Positions 22,840 through 29,966 of a stretch of DNA of 32,272 bases are shown here, piece after piece. Source of the DNA: Chloroflexota bacterium (GTDB lineage: Bacteria; Chloroflexota; Anaerolineae; Caldilineales; Caldilineaceae); NCBI GenBank assembly GCA_018969295.1, contig JAGWYN010000045.1, positions 1-32,272 on the forward strand, given 5' to 3'. A program made the position numbers and the translations under genes. Numbering within the stretch: the stretch's first letter is position 1; every line of letters starts with the position of its first letter. The notes below the pieces were generated by a model that searched no databases, was not told the origin of the DNA, and was given only the letters and a program-made list of their open reading frames with translations.

Positions 22840-24917
22840 ACTGCAAACACCGGCTTACGTCACGCGACCTGCTTCGCTTTCAGATGGCGGATGACCCGCA
22901 GCTGTCACCGGATGGCAGCCAGGTGCTCTGGGTGCGCACGTGGATAGACGGCGAAGAAAACCGCTATCGCTCGCAGATTCAAATCACCCATGTCGCCACA
23001 GGGGAAACGCGCCCCCTGAGCAGCGGCAACGGCATGGACACCTTTCCGCGCTGGTCGCCAGATGGACGCTGGATTGCCTATTTGGCCAGCCCTGCCCCCC
23101 AAACCAACAGCAGTGCCGCCACCCTGCCAGGGATCACCCCGCCGCTCGCCGCGGATGTTGCCAACGGCGGCGCACAGCTGCTGGTCATGCCAGCAGACGG
23201 CGGCAGCCCGCGCCAGCTTACCCGACTGGCAGGCGGTGTGCGCAACCCAGAATGGTCGCCGGATGGCCAACGGATCGCCTTCAACACCTTTGTCGATCCA
23301 CTTCATGGGCTGGAAGCACTCGGTCAGCCAATCCCGGAAGACCCTTACCAACGCTTCAATCGCGATGTGCTTGTGATCCGCCGCCTGCGCTGGCAGATGG
23401 ACAGCACCGGTTCTCTTGCCGACTATCGCTCGCATATTGCATTGGCGGAGCTGAACGACTCAGGGGTCCGGTTGTTGACCAATGGCGAATTTGACCTGGG
23501 CGCGCCAAGCTGGTCGCCCGATGGGCGCTGGTTGGCGACGACAGGCAATCTGCGGGCGCAGGGCGAGCTGCAGCGCAACAGCTTTGTCTACCTGGTGGAC
23601 GCAACCGCCGATGCGCCTGTGCAGCCGCGCGAGCTCTTCGGATTAGAAGAGATGCGCAGCAACGATCTCACCTGGTCGCCCGACGGCAAGACGATTGCGG
23701 TCTGTGGCCACAACGACCCGGTGATCGGCCACTACGGCAATCAGATGCTCTGGTTGGTCGCAGTGGAAGAGGGGACAGCCAGGTGCGTCACGGCTGAGTA
23801 CGATCGGGCGTTGGGCGACTATTCGCGCAATTCCGACATGCGCCGCTATGGCGGCGAGGATGGCCCAGCCTGGCTGCCCGATGGCCGCACGCTCTACGCC
23901 CTGACCAACGAGGCAGGGGCGGTGGATCTCGTGCAGATTGCGGTCACGGATGGCGCCGTAACGAAACTGACCTCAGGCAGGCATTCGGTTGTCGCCTTTA
24001 CGATGGATCGGACAGGCATGCGGCTTGTGCTTCTCATCGGTGACGACATGAATCCTGGCGATCTCTATCTCTTTGAGCGAGCTGACCAGAGCCTGCGTCG
24101 TCTGACCTACCTCAACCAGGAACTGCTCGACACGCTGGAGATGACTGAGCCCATCCGCTTCTCTGTAACCTCGGGCAAGGTCACCGTCGATTGTTGGATG
24201 GTGCCGCCGGTTGGGCGCAAACCGGGCGAACGGTATCCGCTGATCCTGTACACCGGTGGCGGCCCTGGCGGCATGCGCGCCAGTGTCTTTTGCCACGAAT
24301 TTCACCTCTACGCGGCGCATGGCTATGCGGTGGTGCACTGCAACACGCGCGGCAATCACGGCTATGGGCAGGAGTTTTCGCTGGCCACGCGCGGCCGCTG
24401 GGGGGATCTCGACTACCAAGACAACATGGCCTGTCTGGGCGCGGCCTGTGAACGCTTCGATTTTGTAGACCCAACACGGCTGGCGGTGGCCGGCGGCAGT
24501 TACGGCGGCTATATGGCCTTCTGGATCGCCTGTCGCCACCCAGAGTTCAAGGCCGCAGTCGTCGATCGCTCGCTGATCAACCGCACATCCTTTGCCGGCG
24601 ACATCGGCTTTCTGCTCGACCGCGTGGAGTTTGATCGGCGCCCGTTGTGGGAAGCGCGAGAGACCTACATCGAACGGTCACCGATTACCTATGTGGCGCA
24701 GTGCCGCACACCGACATTGGTGGTGCATTCGGCGCAGGATCATCGCTGTCCGATTGATCAGGGGGAGCAGCTCTATCTGTCGCTCAAACGATTGGGCATC
24801 CCCACCGAATTTGTGCGTTTTCCCAACGAGAGTCACGAACTCTCCCGCAGCGGCCGCCCCTGGCACCGCGTGTTTCGCCTGGATCGCTATCTGGAGTGGT
24901 TTTCACGGTGGGTGTGA
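22836..24917 (+). CDS. S9 family serine peptidase (prolyl oligopeptidase/acylaminoacyl-peptidase-like)
   Basis: A 693-aa protein from ATG 22836, overlapping the permease stop (ATGA). Residues about 10-400 form a TolB/WD40-like propeller with repeated WSPDG or WLPDG turns. The alpha/beta-hydrolase domain (about 430-693) carries GGSYGGYM with Ser555, SAQDHRCPIDQ with Asp635 and NESHEL with His667. No signal peptide is seen, so it acts in the cytosol. Family enzymes release acyl-amino acids or dipeptides from short peptides. Co-transcription with a peptide-type transporter suggests it trims imported peptides or N-acyl peptides before the hydantoinase and acylase steps. Confidence 0.9.
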   Translation: MNCKHRLTSRDLLRFQMADDPQLSPDGSQVLWVRTWIDGEENRYRSQIQITHVATGETRPLSSGNGMDTFPRWSPDGRWIAYLASPAPQTNSSAATLPGITPPLAADVANGGAQLLVMPADGGSPRQLTRLAGGVRNPEWSPDGQRIAFNTFVDPLHGLEALGQPIPEDPYQRFNRDVLVIRRLRWQMDSTGSLADYRSHIALAELNDSGVRLLTNGEFDLGAPSWSPDGRWLATTGNLRAQGELQRNSFVYLVDATADAPVQPRELFGLEEMRSNDLTWSPDGKTIAVCGHNDPVIGHYGNQMLWLVAVEEGTARCVTAEYDRALGDYSRNSDMRRYGGEDGPAWLPDGRTLYALTNEAGAVDLVQIAVTDGAVTKLTSGRHSVVAFTMDRTGMRLVLLIGDDMNPGDLYLFERADQSLRRLTYLNQELLDTLEMTEPIRFSVTSGKVTVDCWMVPPVGRKPGERYPLILYTGGGPGGMRASVFCHEFHLYAAHGYAVVHCNTRGNHGYGQEFSLATRGRWGDLDYQDNMACLGAACERFDFVDPTRLAVAGGSYGGYMAFWIACRHPEFKAAVVDRSLINRTSFAGDIGFLLDRVEFDRRPLWEARETYIERSPITYVAQCRTPTLVVHSAQDHRCPIDQGEQLYLSLKRLGIPTEFVRFPNESHELSRSGRPWHRVFRLDRYLEWFSRWV

Positions 24918-24950
24918 TCGCTTACGGATCGCTAGGGTAGGAGTGCATAC

Positions 24951-24984
24951 CGCTTGTGTTGCGAGCTGACACGCAACATGTTGC
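24951..24984. promoter_or_regulatory. Paired GCAACnnGTTGC-type palindrome, copy B
   Basis: Matches copy A (13316-13344) at 25 of 29 positions over 24956-24984. The right half GCAACATGTTGC (24973-24984) is a perfect palindrome; the left half keeps only GTGTTGC. TGTTGCG (24957-24963) can also pair with CGCAACA (24972-24978). It lies in the 119-bp gap before the aspartoacylase-like gene. Confidence 0.5.
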
Positions 24985-25036
24985 TCATAACTTGTCAGCC
25001 TGACATCCGTAATCACGTACAAAGGAGCTTCCTGCA

Positions 25037-26149
25037 ATGGCTAAAACCATCAAAGTTGCCTCGACCAAGGCAAAACCCGGCGAAAAAGCCTTTGGCTATC
25101 TGCATGTTGGCCATCTGGCCGCCGGTACCGAGGTGCGCATCCCCTTTCAGCTCGTCAACGGTGCGGAGGCGGGGCCCAAGCTCTGCCTCGAATCGACCAT
25201 GCACGGTTGGGAACCCATGGGTGCCGAGATCATCCGCCGCGCCATGCTGCGCATCGATGCCAAAAAGCTGCGCGGCTCGATCTACTGCATACCGCTGGCC
25301 AGCCCCATGACCGTTGAGTTTGGCGGCACAATCGAGAGCGCCGGGCTGCGCGTCAATCCGGTCGATGTGCTGGATATGAATCGGGTCTGGCCCGGCAAGA
25401 AAGTCAACGGCTGGCTGACGGAGCAGATGGCGCATGCGTTGTGGACGGAAATTGTCACCCAGTGCGACACGATCGTCGACCTGCACGACGGCACAGGCTC
25501 GTGTGACGAAATGCCTGTTGCCTTCCCACAGGGCTTTCCGACGGATCCAGGACGCGCTGTTTCTGGCGGGGTCGCCGATGGCACAGGCACCCTTTTCGAG
25601 GGCAAGAAACTCACCTCCAAGTTTCTGGGCGACATGAAGGAAAAGATTCGAGGCATGGCCATGGCCTTTGGCTCGCCCGTGATCTGGTGGCGCGAAAACC
25701 CGATCAACCCGGCGATGCTCTCTGGCCAGTGCACCCTGAACGGCATTGTCGCCCTGGTGGCCGAGTGCGGCGGCGGTGGCATGATCGACTATACGGTTGA
25801 CCAGGGCGTCGAATGCCTGCTCAACATCCTGAAATATCTCAACATGATCGACGGCGAACCGGTCTTGCCCAAACGCCAGCTGATGGTGAGCGATTATGTG
25901 GTCTATCGCTCGCTGGAGGGTGGCTTCTATCTGCAAGAAGAGGGCATCTCCCTGGGGGGCAACGTCAGCAAGGGCCAGGTCATCGGACGGGTGATCGACC
26001 CTCTGACCAGCGCTGTGCGCGAAGAGTGCGTAGCGCCAGTGAACGGCATCCTGATCAGCCGCCGCATCCGCATGCCGATCAACCCTGGCGGCTACATCGC
26101 CCACATCGCCAACACGGACTCGGTGATTTGGGAGCGAGAGAACTACTAG
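25037..26149 (+). CDS. Succinylglutamate desuccinylase/aspartoacylase-family zinc hydrolase
   Basis: A 370-aa protein from ATG 25037 with AAAGGAG 11 bp upstream. Zinc ligands follow the family pattern: His56 and Glu59 in STMHGWE, and His150 in IVDLHDGT. The substrate-binding DMNRVWPG (Asn115, Arg116) matches the N-R motif that holds the alpha-carboxylate. The C-terminal region (GNVSKGQVIGRVIDPLT...CVAPVNGILI) is a biotinyl/lipoyl-like beta domain common in this family. It probably hydrolyses an N-acyl (or N-carbamoyl) amino acid formed by the upstream enzymes. No dedicated carbamoylase is present in the cluster, so it may fill that role; this is inference. It begins the last sub-operon, 19 bp before the first amidohydrolase. 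Confidence 0.85.
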   Translation: MAKTIKVASTKAKPGEKAFGYLHVGHLAAGTEVRIPFQLVNGAEAGPKLCLESTMHGWEPMGAEIIRRAMLRIDAKKLRGSIYCIPLASPMTVEFGGTIESAGLRVNPVDVLDMNRVWPGKKVNGWLTEQMAHALWTEIVTQCDTIVDLHDGTGSCDEMPVAFPQGFPTDPGRAVSGGVADGTGTLFEGKKLTSKFLGDMKEKIRGMAMAFGSPVIWWRENPINPAMLSGQCTLNGIVALVAECGGGGMIDYTVDQGVECLLNILKYLNMIDGEPVLPKRQLMVSDYVVYRSLEGGFYLQEEGISLGGNVSKGQVIGRVIDPLTSAVREECVAPVNGILISRRIRMPINPGGYIAHIANTDSVIWERENY

Positions 26150-26168
26150 GGCCCGCATACGCCAAACC

Positions 26169-27635
26169 ATGCGCACACTTATTCAAGGCGGCTGGGTTGT
26201 CGGTTATCAACATGGACACCATGCCATCCTGCGTGATGGCGTGGTGGTCTATGAAGGCGGGCGAATCCTACATGTCGGGCCAACCTTTGCCGGACAGGTG
26301 GATCGCACAGTGGATGCGGCGGGTAAGTTGGTTGCGCCGGGTTTCGTCAACCTGCACTCAGTCGCCAATATCGATATTCAAACGCTGACACTTGACTGCA
26401 GCGAAATCGGGTTCGCTGCGTCACGCGCCAGCGCGAGGGAGGGCGGTGACCCAATTGAATTGAGCGGTGAACGGCTGCGCGCCAGCGCCCGCTTCTCATT
26501 GCTGCAGGCCCTCAAAGCCGGCTCGACAACCATCGTCGAAAGCACAACCATGGCCCCAGCGCGTTTTGAAGTCTCGCGCCAGGAGGTCCCGGCTCTCGTC
26601 GAGGCGGCACAGGAACTGGGCGCTCGCCTCTATGTGTCGCACAAGTTCCGCGCCGGCAAACGCTATATGGACGACGACGGGGCCTGGAAGATCCACTGGG
26701 ATGTGGCCGCCGGTCGGGCCGGGCTGGCCTATGGCAAGGAGATCGTGCGGCGCTATGAAGGCGCACAGCAGGATCGCATCCGCACCCTGCTCTTCCCCTA
26801 CCAGTTTGACACCTGCACCCCAGAGCTGCTGGCTGAGGTCAAAGCAGCAGGTCGTGAGTTGAACACAGCGATCCACATGCACACCTCACAGACCCTCGCT
26901 GAATTTCATGAATGTCTCCATCGTACGGGCCGGACGCCAGTGCAATTGCTGGAGCAGATTGGGTTTCTCGACCAGCAAACGATCTTGACCCATCTGCTCT
27001 ACACGACATTGCATCCGGCATCCGGCTTCCCCGTACATGACGACAGCGATCTGCGCATCGTCGCCGACCATGGGACGACCGTGGTGCATTGCCCGGTCGT
27101 CTACGCTCGCCGTGACCGCATCCTGGACTCCTTTGCCCGCTACCGCAGCCGCGGCGTCCACGTTGTGCTCGGCACCGACACCTATCCGCAGGATATGATC
27201 GAGGAGATGCGTTGGGCCAGCCTGGGCTGCAAATGGCAGGATCGCGACGCCAGCCACGGCTCTGCGGCTGACGTCTTCAATGCCGCCACGCTCGATGGCG
27301 CCAGGGCGCTCCATCGCGACGATATCGGACGCCTGGCACCGGGAGCAAAAGCCGATATTGTCATCATCGACTTCACCAAACAGCACATCGGCCCGGTGGA
27401 CGACCCGATCAAGACGCTGGTCTATGTCGCCAATGGCACAGACGTCGAAACAGTCATCGTCGATGGGCGGGTCGTCATCGAACAAGGCGTGGCGCCCGGT
27501 GTGGACGAAACGACGCTGATTGCTGAGGCAGCTGAGGCACATCTCTGGCAGGCTGAGCAGTTCGTCAAGCATCACCCGAGTGGAAAGTCAACGCAAACAT
27601 TGTTTCCAACCAGTTATCCACGAGTGCCACAGTGA
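26169..27635 (+). CDS. Amidohydrolase-superfamily enzyme with altered HxH motif, copy 1
   Basis: A 488-aa protein of the cytosine deaminase/AtzB-TrzN-like group. The N-terminal beta sandwich is followed by a TIM barrel starting at PGFVN (about 57-61). The usual HxH reads His63-Ser-Val65, so the second His is lost. The other metal residues are kept: His236 or His238 (IHMHTSQT), His275 (LTHLLY) and Asp337 (LGTDTYP). The C-terminal GRLAPGAKADIVIIDF is typical. It would hydrolyse a C-N bond in a cyclic or amide substrate or remove an amino group. Start ATG 26169 lacks a strong ribosome binding site but fits the family N-terminus. The stop overlaps the next start (GTGA). Confidence 0.83.
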   Translation: MRTLIQGGWVVGYQHGHHAILRDGVVVYEGGRILHVGPTFAGQVDRTVDAAGKLVAPGFVNLHSVANIDIQTLTLDCSEIGFAASRASAREGGDPIELSGERLRASARFSLLQALKAGSTTIVESTTMAPARFEVSRQEVPALVEAAQELGARLYVSHKFRAGKRYMDDDGAWKIHWDVAAGRAGLAYGKEIVRRYEGAQQDRIRTLLFPYQFDTCTPELLAEVKAAGRELNTAIHMHTSQTLAEFHECLHRTGRTPVQLLEQIGFLDQQTILTHLLYTTLHPASGFPVHDDSDLRIVADHGTTVVHCPVVYARRDRILDSFARYRSRGVHVVLGTDTYPQDMIEEMRWASLGCKWQDRDASHGSAADVFNAATLDGARALHRDDIGRLAPGAKADIVIIDFTKQHIGPVDDPIKTLVYVANGTDVETVIVDGRVVIEQGVAPGVDETTLIAEAAEAHLWQAEQFVKHHPSGKSTQTLFPTSYPRVPQ

Positions 27636-29173
27636 GCAGAGTGACCACACTGATCGACGGTGGAACCGTCATTGCCTATCAAAACAACGGCCACGTGATC
27701 CTTCCTCAGGGGCAGGTGGTTTACGCCGACAATCGCATTGAGTTTGTGGGGCGTGCCTACGCAAAGACATGCGACCAACGGATCGACGCAGCCGGAAAAT
27801 TGGTCATCCCTGGCTTTGTCAACCATCACATGGCCTTTGGCGTCCATATGCAGCTGACACGTCTGGATGCAACGCGCCGTAACTTCTTCAATTCTGGATT
27901 GGGGCTGGGCGTACAGCCGGAAAAGGCCTACAACGTCAGCGGCCCGCAGGCAGCAGATTGGCGCGCCAGCGCCGAGTACGCAATGACCACAGCCCTGCGC
28001 ACCGGGACCACCACCTTTGTCATGGTGCCCAACTATGGACGCCACCCCTATCGTGGACGGCTTGGCACCGATCAAGAACTGGTCGATTGCGTGGCGCGCT
28101 TCGGCTTGCGCGCCTATCTCAGCTTGCCCTATATGTCCGGCGGCGTTGTCGGCAAGCCAGAGGGTGCGATCGAGTGGGCTGTACGCGAATCGGCGGGTTG
28201 GGAAGGGCTGGAGCAGGCGCTCGACTTTGCCCGCAGCTACAACGGTGCAGACCAGGATCGCATCCGCACCTTTCTTTTTCCCTATCAAGCCGACAACTGC
28301 TCACCAGAGCTGTTGCGGGCCTCCAAACGGGCAGCCAACGAACTGGGATGTACGCTCAAGATTCACACCGCGCAATATCTGCTCGATTTCCACCAGGTTT
28401 TGCGCCGTCACGCACTGACGCCGATCCAACACCTGGCCGAATCTGGTTTTTTGGGCCCTGAAGTTTCGGTGGCCCACGCCATCTTTACGCCGCGCCACCC
28501 GTGGCTGGCCTACCCGGCAGACGACGATTCCGACACGCGCCTGTTGGTGGAGAGTGGCGCGTCCGTGGCGCACTGCCCGATGGTCTTCAACCGCACCGGG
28601 GTTGCCCTGCATTCCTTCTCACACTATGTGCGCTCTGGCATTCCAGTCTCGCTCGGCACGGACACCTCTCCCCATGACATGCTGATGGAGATGCGCCATG
28701 CTGCGCTTATGAGCAAGCTGGTGGACGCTGACGCCACTTCGGGCACAGCAGCCGAAGTCTTCGACGCTGCAACGCTCGGCGGCGCCAGAGCACTGCAGCG
28801 CGACGACATCGGCCGATTGGCGCCCGGCGCCAAGGCCGACATTGTATTGGTCGACCTGGACAAGGGGCACAGTGCACCTGTCGCCGCACATGACCCGATC
28901 AAGGCGCTGGTCTATTGCGCCAGCGGCAGCGATGTGGACACCGTCATCGTCGACGGCGTCACGCGTGTGCGTCACGGCGAAGTCCTGGGCGTTGATCGGA
29001 CAAGGCTGCGCGCCCATGCCGACGAGTTTAACGCGCGCTTGAACGCCAGCATCGCCTCGGCGCTCTATCAAGGCAGGCCGCTGACTGAGTTTTACCCGGC
29101 CGCTTTCCCCGATTGGCAGGAATCAGCAGACGATGCTGTCGACCATCACTCTGCCCGGCGCACCAAAACGTAG
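27632..29173 (+). CDS. Amidohydrolase-superfamily enzyme with altered HxH motif, copy 2
   Basis: A 513-aa protein starting at GTG 27632 inside the previous stop (GTGA). Paralogue of the preceding gene: DQDRIRTFLFPYQADNCSPELL against QQDRIRTLLFPYQFDTCTPELL, and LGTDTSPHDMLMEMRHAAL against LGTDTYPQDMIEEMRWASL. HxH reads His66-Met-Ala68, again without the second His; His245 (KIHTAQ), His282 (VAHAIF) and Asp344 (LGTD) remain. That the same residue is lost in both copies argues for a real subfamily rather than damage. The two may form a heteromer or act on successive products. It is the last gene of the operon; a group II intron lies 13 bp after the stop. Confidence 0.83.
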   Translation: MSRVTTLIDGGTVIAYQNNGHVILPQGQVVYADNRIEFVGRAYAKTCDQRIDAAGKLVIPGFVNHHMAFGVHMQLTRLDATRRNFFNSGLGLGVQPEKAYNVSGPQAADWRASAEYAMTTALRTGTTTFVMVPNYGRHPYRGRLGTDQELVDCVARFGLRAYLSLPYMSGGVVGKPEGAIEWAVRESAGWEGLEQALDFARSYNGADQDRIRTFLFPYQADNCSPELLRASKRAANELGCTLKIHTAQYLLDFHQVLRRHALTPIQHLAESGFLGPEVSVAHAIFTPRHPWLAYPADDDSDTRLLVESGASVAHCPMVFNRTGVALHSFSHYVRSGIPVSLGTDTSPHDMLMEMRHAALMSKLVDADATSGTAAEVFDAATLGGARALQRDDIGRLAPGAKADIVLVDLDKGHSAPVAAHDPIKALVYCASGSDVDTVIVDGVTRVRHGEVLGVDRTRLRAHADEFNARLNASIASALYQGRPLTEFYPAAFPDWQESADDAVDHHSARRTKT

Positions 29174-29186
29174 AGCCATTTGTAGG

Positions 29187-29599
29187 GTGCGGTCCCCCCG
29201 TACTCCGTCAAGCATGATTGGGTAGTAACTCGAAAGTTATTTTGAGTTCGTTACAGGCGTCTATGCCTGAGCAGTGACGAATGGGACACCTAAGTCGGTC
29301 TGAACGTATCATGACGGAACATACGATAGCCTACATGGTGCGAGCCATAAGGCTACGGAGCCACCGTAGTAGTCAGCAGACGAGAAAGTCGTCTACACGG
29401 CGAAGGGTGGCAGACAACAGAGGTTGAGGAATGGCGAGAAAAGCGAAATGCTCAGTGCTCAAGATTACCTGAACCTGGTCAAGGCCCAAGACTGACTCTG
29501 TTGTCGGAAAGCCGGATGATGTGAAAATATCAAGTCCGGTTTGGAGGGGGGCAGTTGGAAAAGTGCCCGCAAGGGCAACTCGCTGGCTGCCTACCCTAC
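29187..29599 (+). ncRNA. Group II intron, ORF-deleted derivative
   Basis: The 5' end GTGCG (29187-29191) fits the group II consensus. Domain V is clear at 29509-29542: 34 nt, AAGCCGGA pairing with TCCGGTTT around a GAAA tetraloop, with the AGC catalytic triad. Domain VI follows (GGCAG at 29550-29554 pairing with CTGCC at 29587-29591, inner hairpin with GCAA loop) and the element ends at about ...CTACCCTAC. At 29448-29495 the start of the intron-encoded protein survives as MLSAQDYLNLVKAQD then TGA, right before the domain V region. The reverse transcriptase is therefore almost wholly deleted. At ~413 bp it is far shorter than an intact 2-kb intron; splicing or mobility would need a protein supplied elsewhere. 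The 3' end is uncertain by 1-2 bases. Confidence 0.75.
29448..29495 (+). pseudogene. Remnant of the intron-encoded reverse transcriptase (first 15 codons)
   Basis: ATG 29448 opens MLSAQDYLNLVKAQD and stops at TGA 29493-29495. The sequence resembles the N-terminus of group II intron maturases, which typically start with '..YL.LV..R...GLPLERVY'. Everything after this is missing and domain V follows within 14 bp. Confidence 0.6.
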
Positions 29600-29600
29600 C

Positions 29601-29736
29601 TGGTTCTCCCGCAATTTGTGTGAAAGCTCAATACCAGCTGCTGTTACACGGTGACGCCACCAGGGGTGGCAGATTGGTTCGCTGGCCGGGAGGCTGCATT
29701 AGCACCAAAAAGATCACATAAAGTGCGGGAGAATCA
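29601..29736. mobile_element. MITE-like element or collapsed insertion sequence
   Basis: The 23-bp ends 29601-29623 and 29714-29736 (reverse complement) agree at 20 of 23 positions, sharing TTCTCCCGCA and TGTGA. Only 90 bp lies between, with no ORF but with a small GCCACC/GGTGGC hairpin (29656-29670). No target-site duplication is apparent. It starts immediately after the intron's 3' end, so the intron may have inserted next to or into it. Confidence 0.55.
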
Positions 29737-29966
29737 GTTGCGTGCGCAAATTGACATACAGCTTGGTAGAAGGGCAATTGTTCATGCCAGAAGTCTGTTT
29801 CGCGACGAACATGCCATCAAACGGCATGCCTGTGGTGTGTGCCGCTGGTGGCGCTTGCTTATCCTTTCTTGGTCCGCTTGCGGATTCGTCTGCAACCGTT
29901 TGCCTCTGCACGCACAGCCTGTCAGGTCCGTCTGCCGCTGACCGGTGACAAGGACGAATTGACCTG
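29737..29966. other. Gene-poor gap before the DUF2075 gene
   Basis: Only a short frame from GTG 29742 to 29948 (68 aa) is open. It has no recognisable motif or ribosome binding site and is not called. No convincing promoter or terminator is seen. It may be debris of an older element. Confidence 0.4.

Noticed and set aside
29742..29948. 68-aa open frame upstream of the DUF2075 gene
   Set aside because: GTG start without a ribosome binding site, no recognisable motif and unusual composition. Probably chance or debris.
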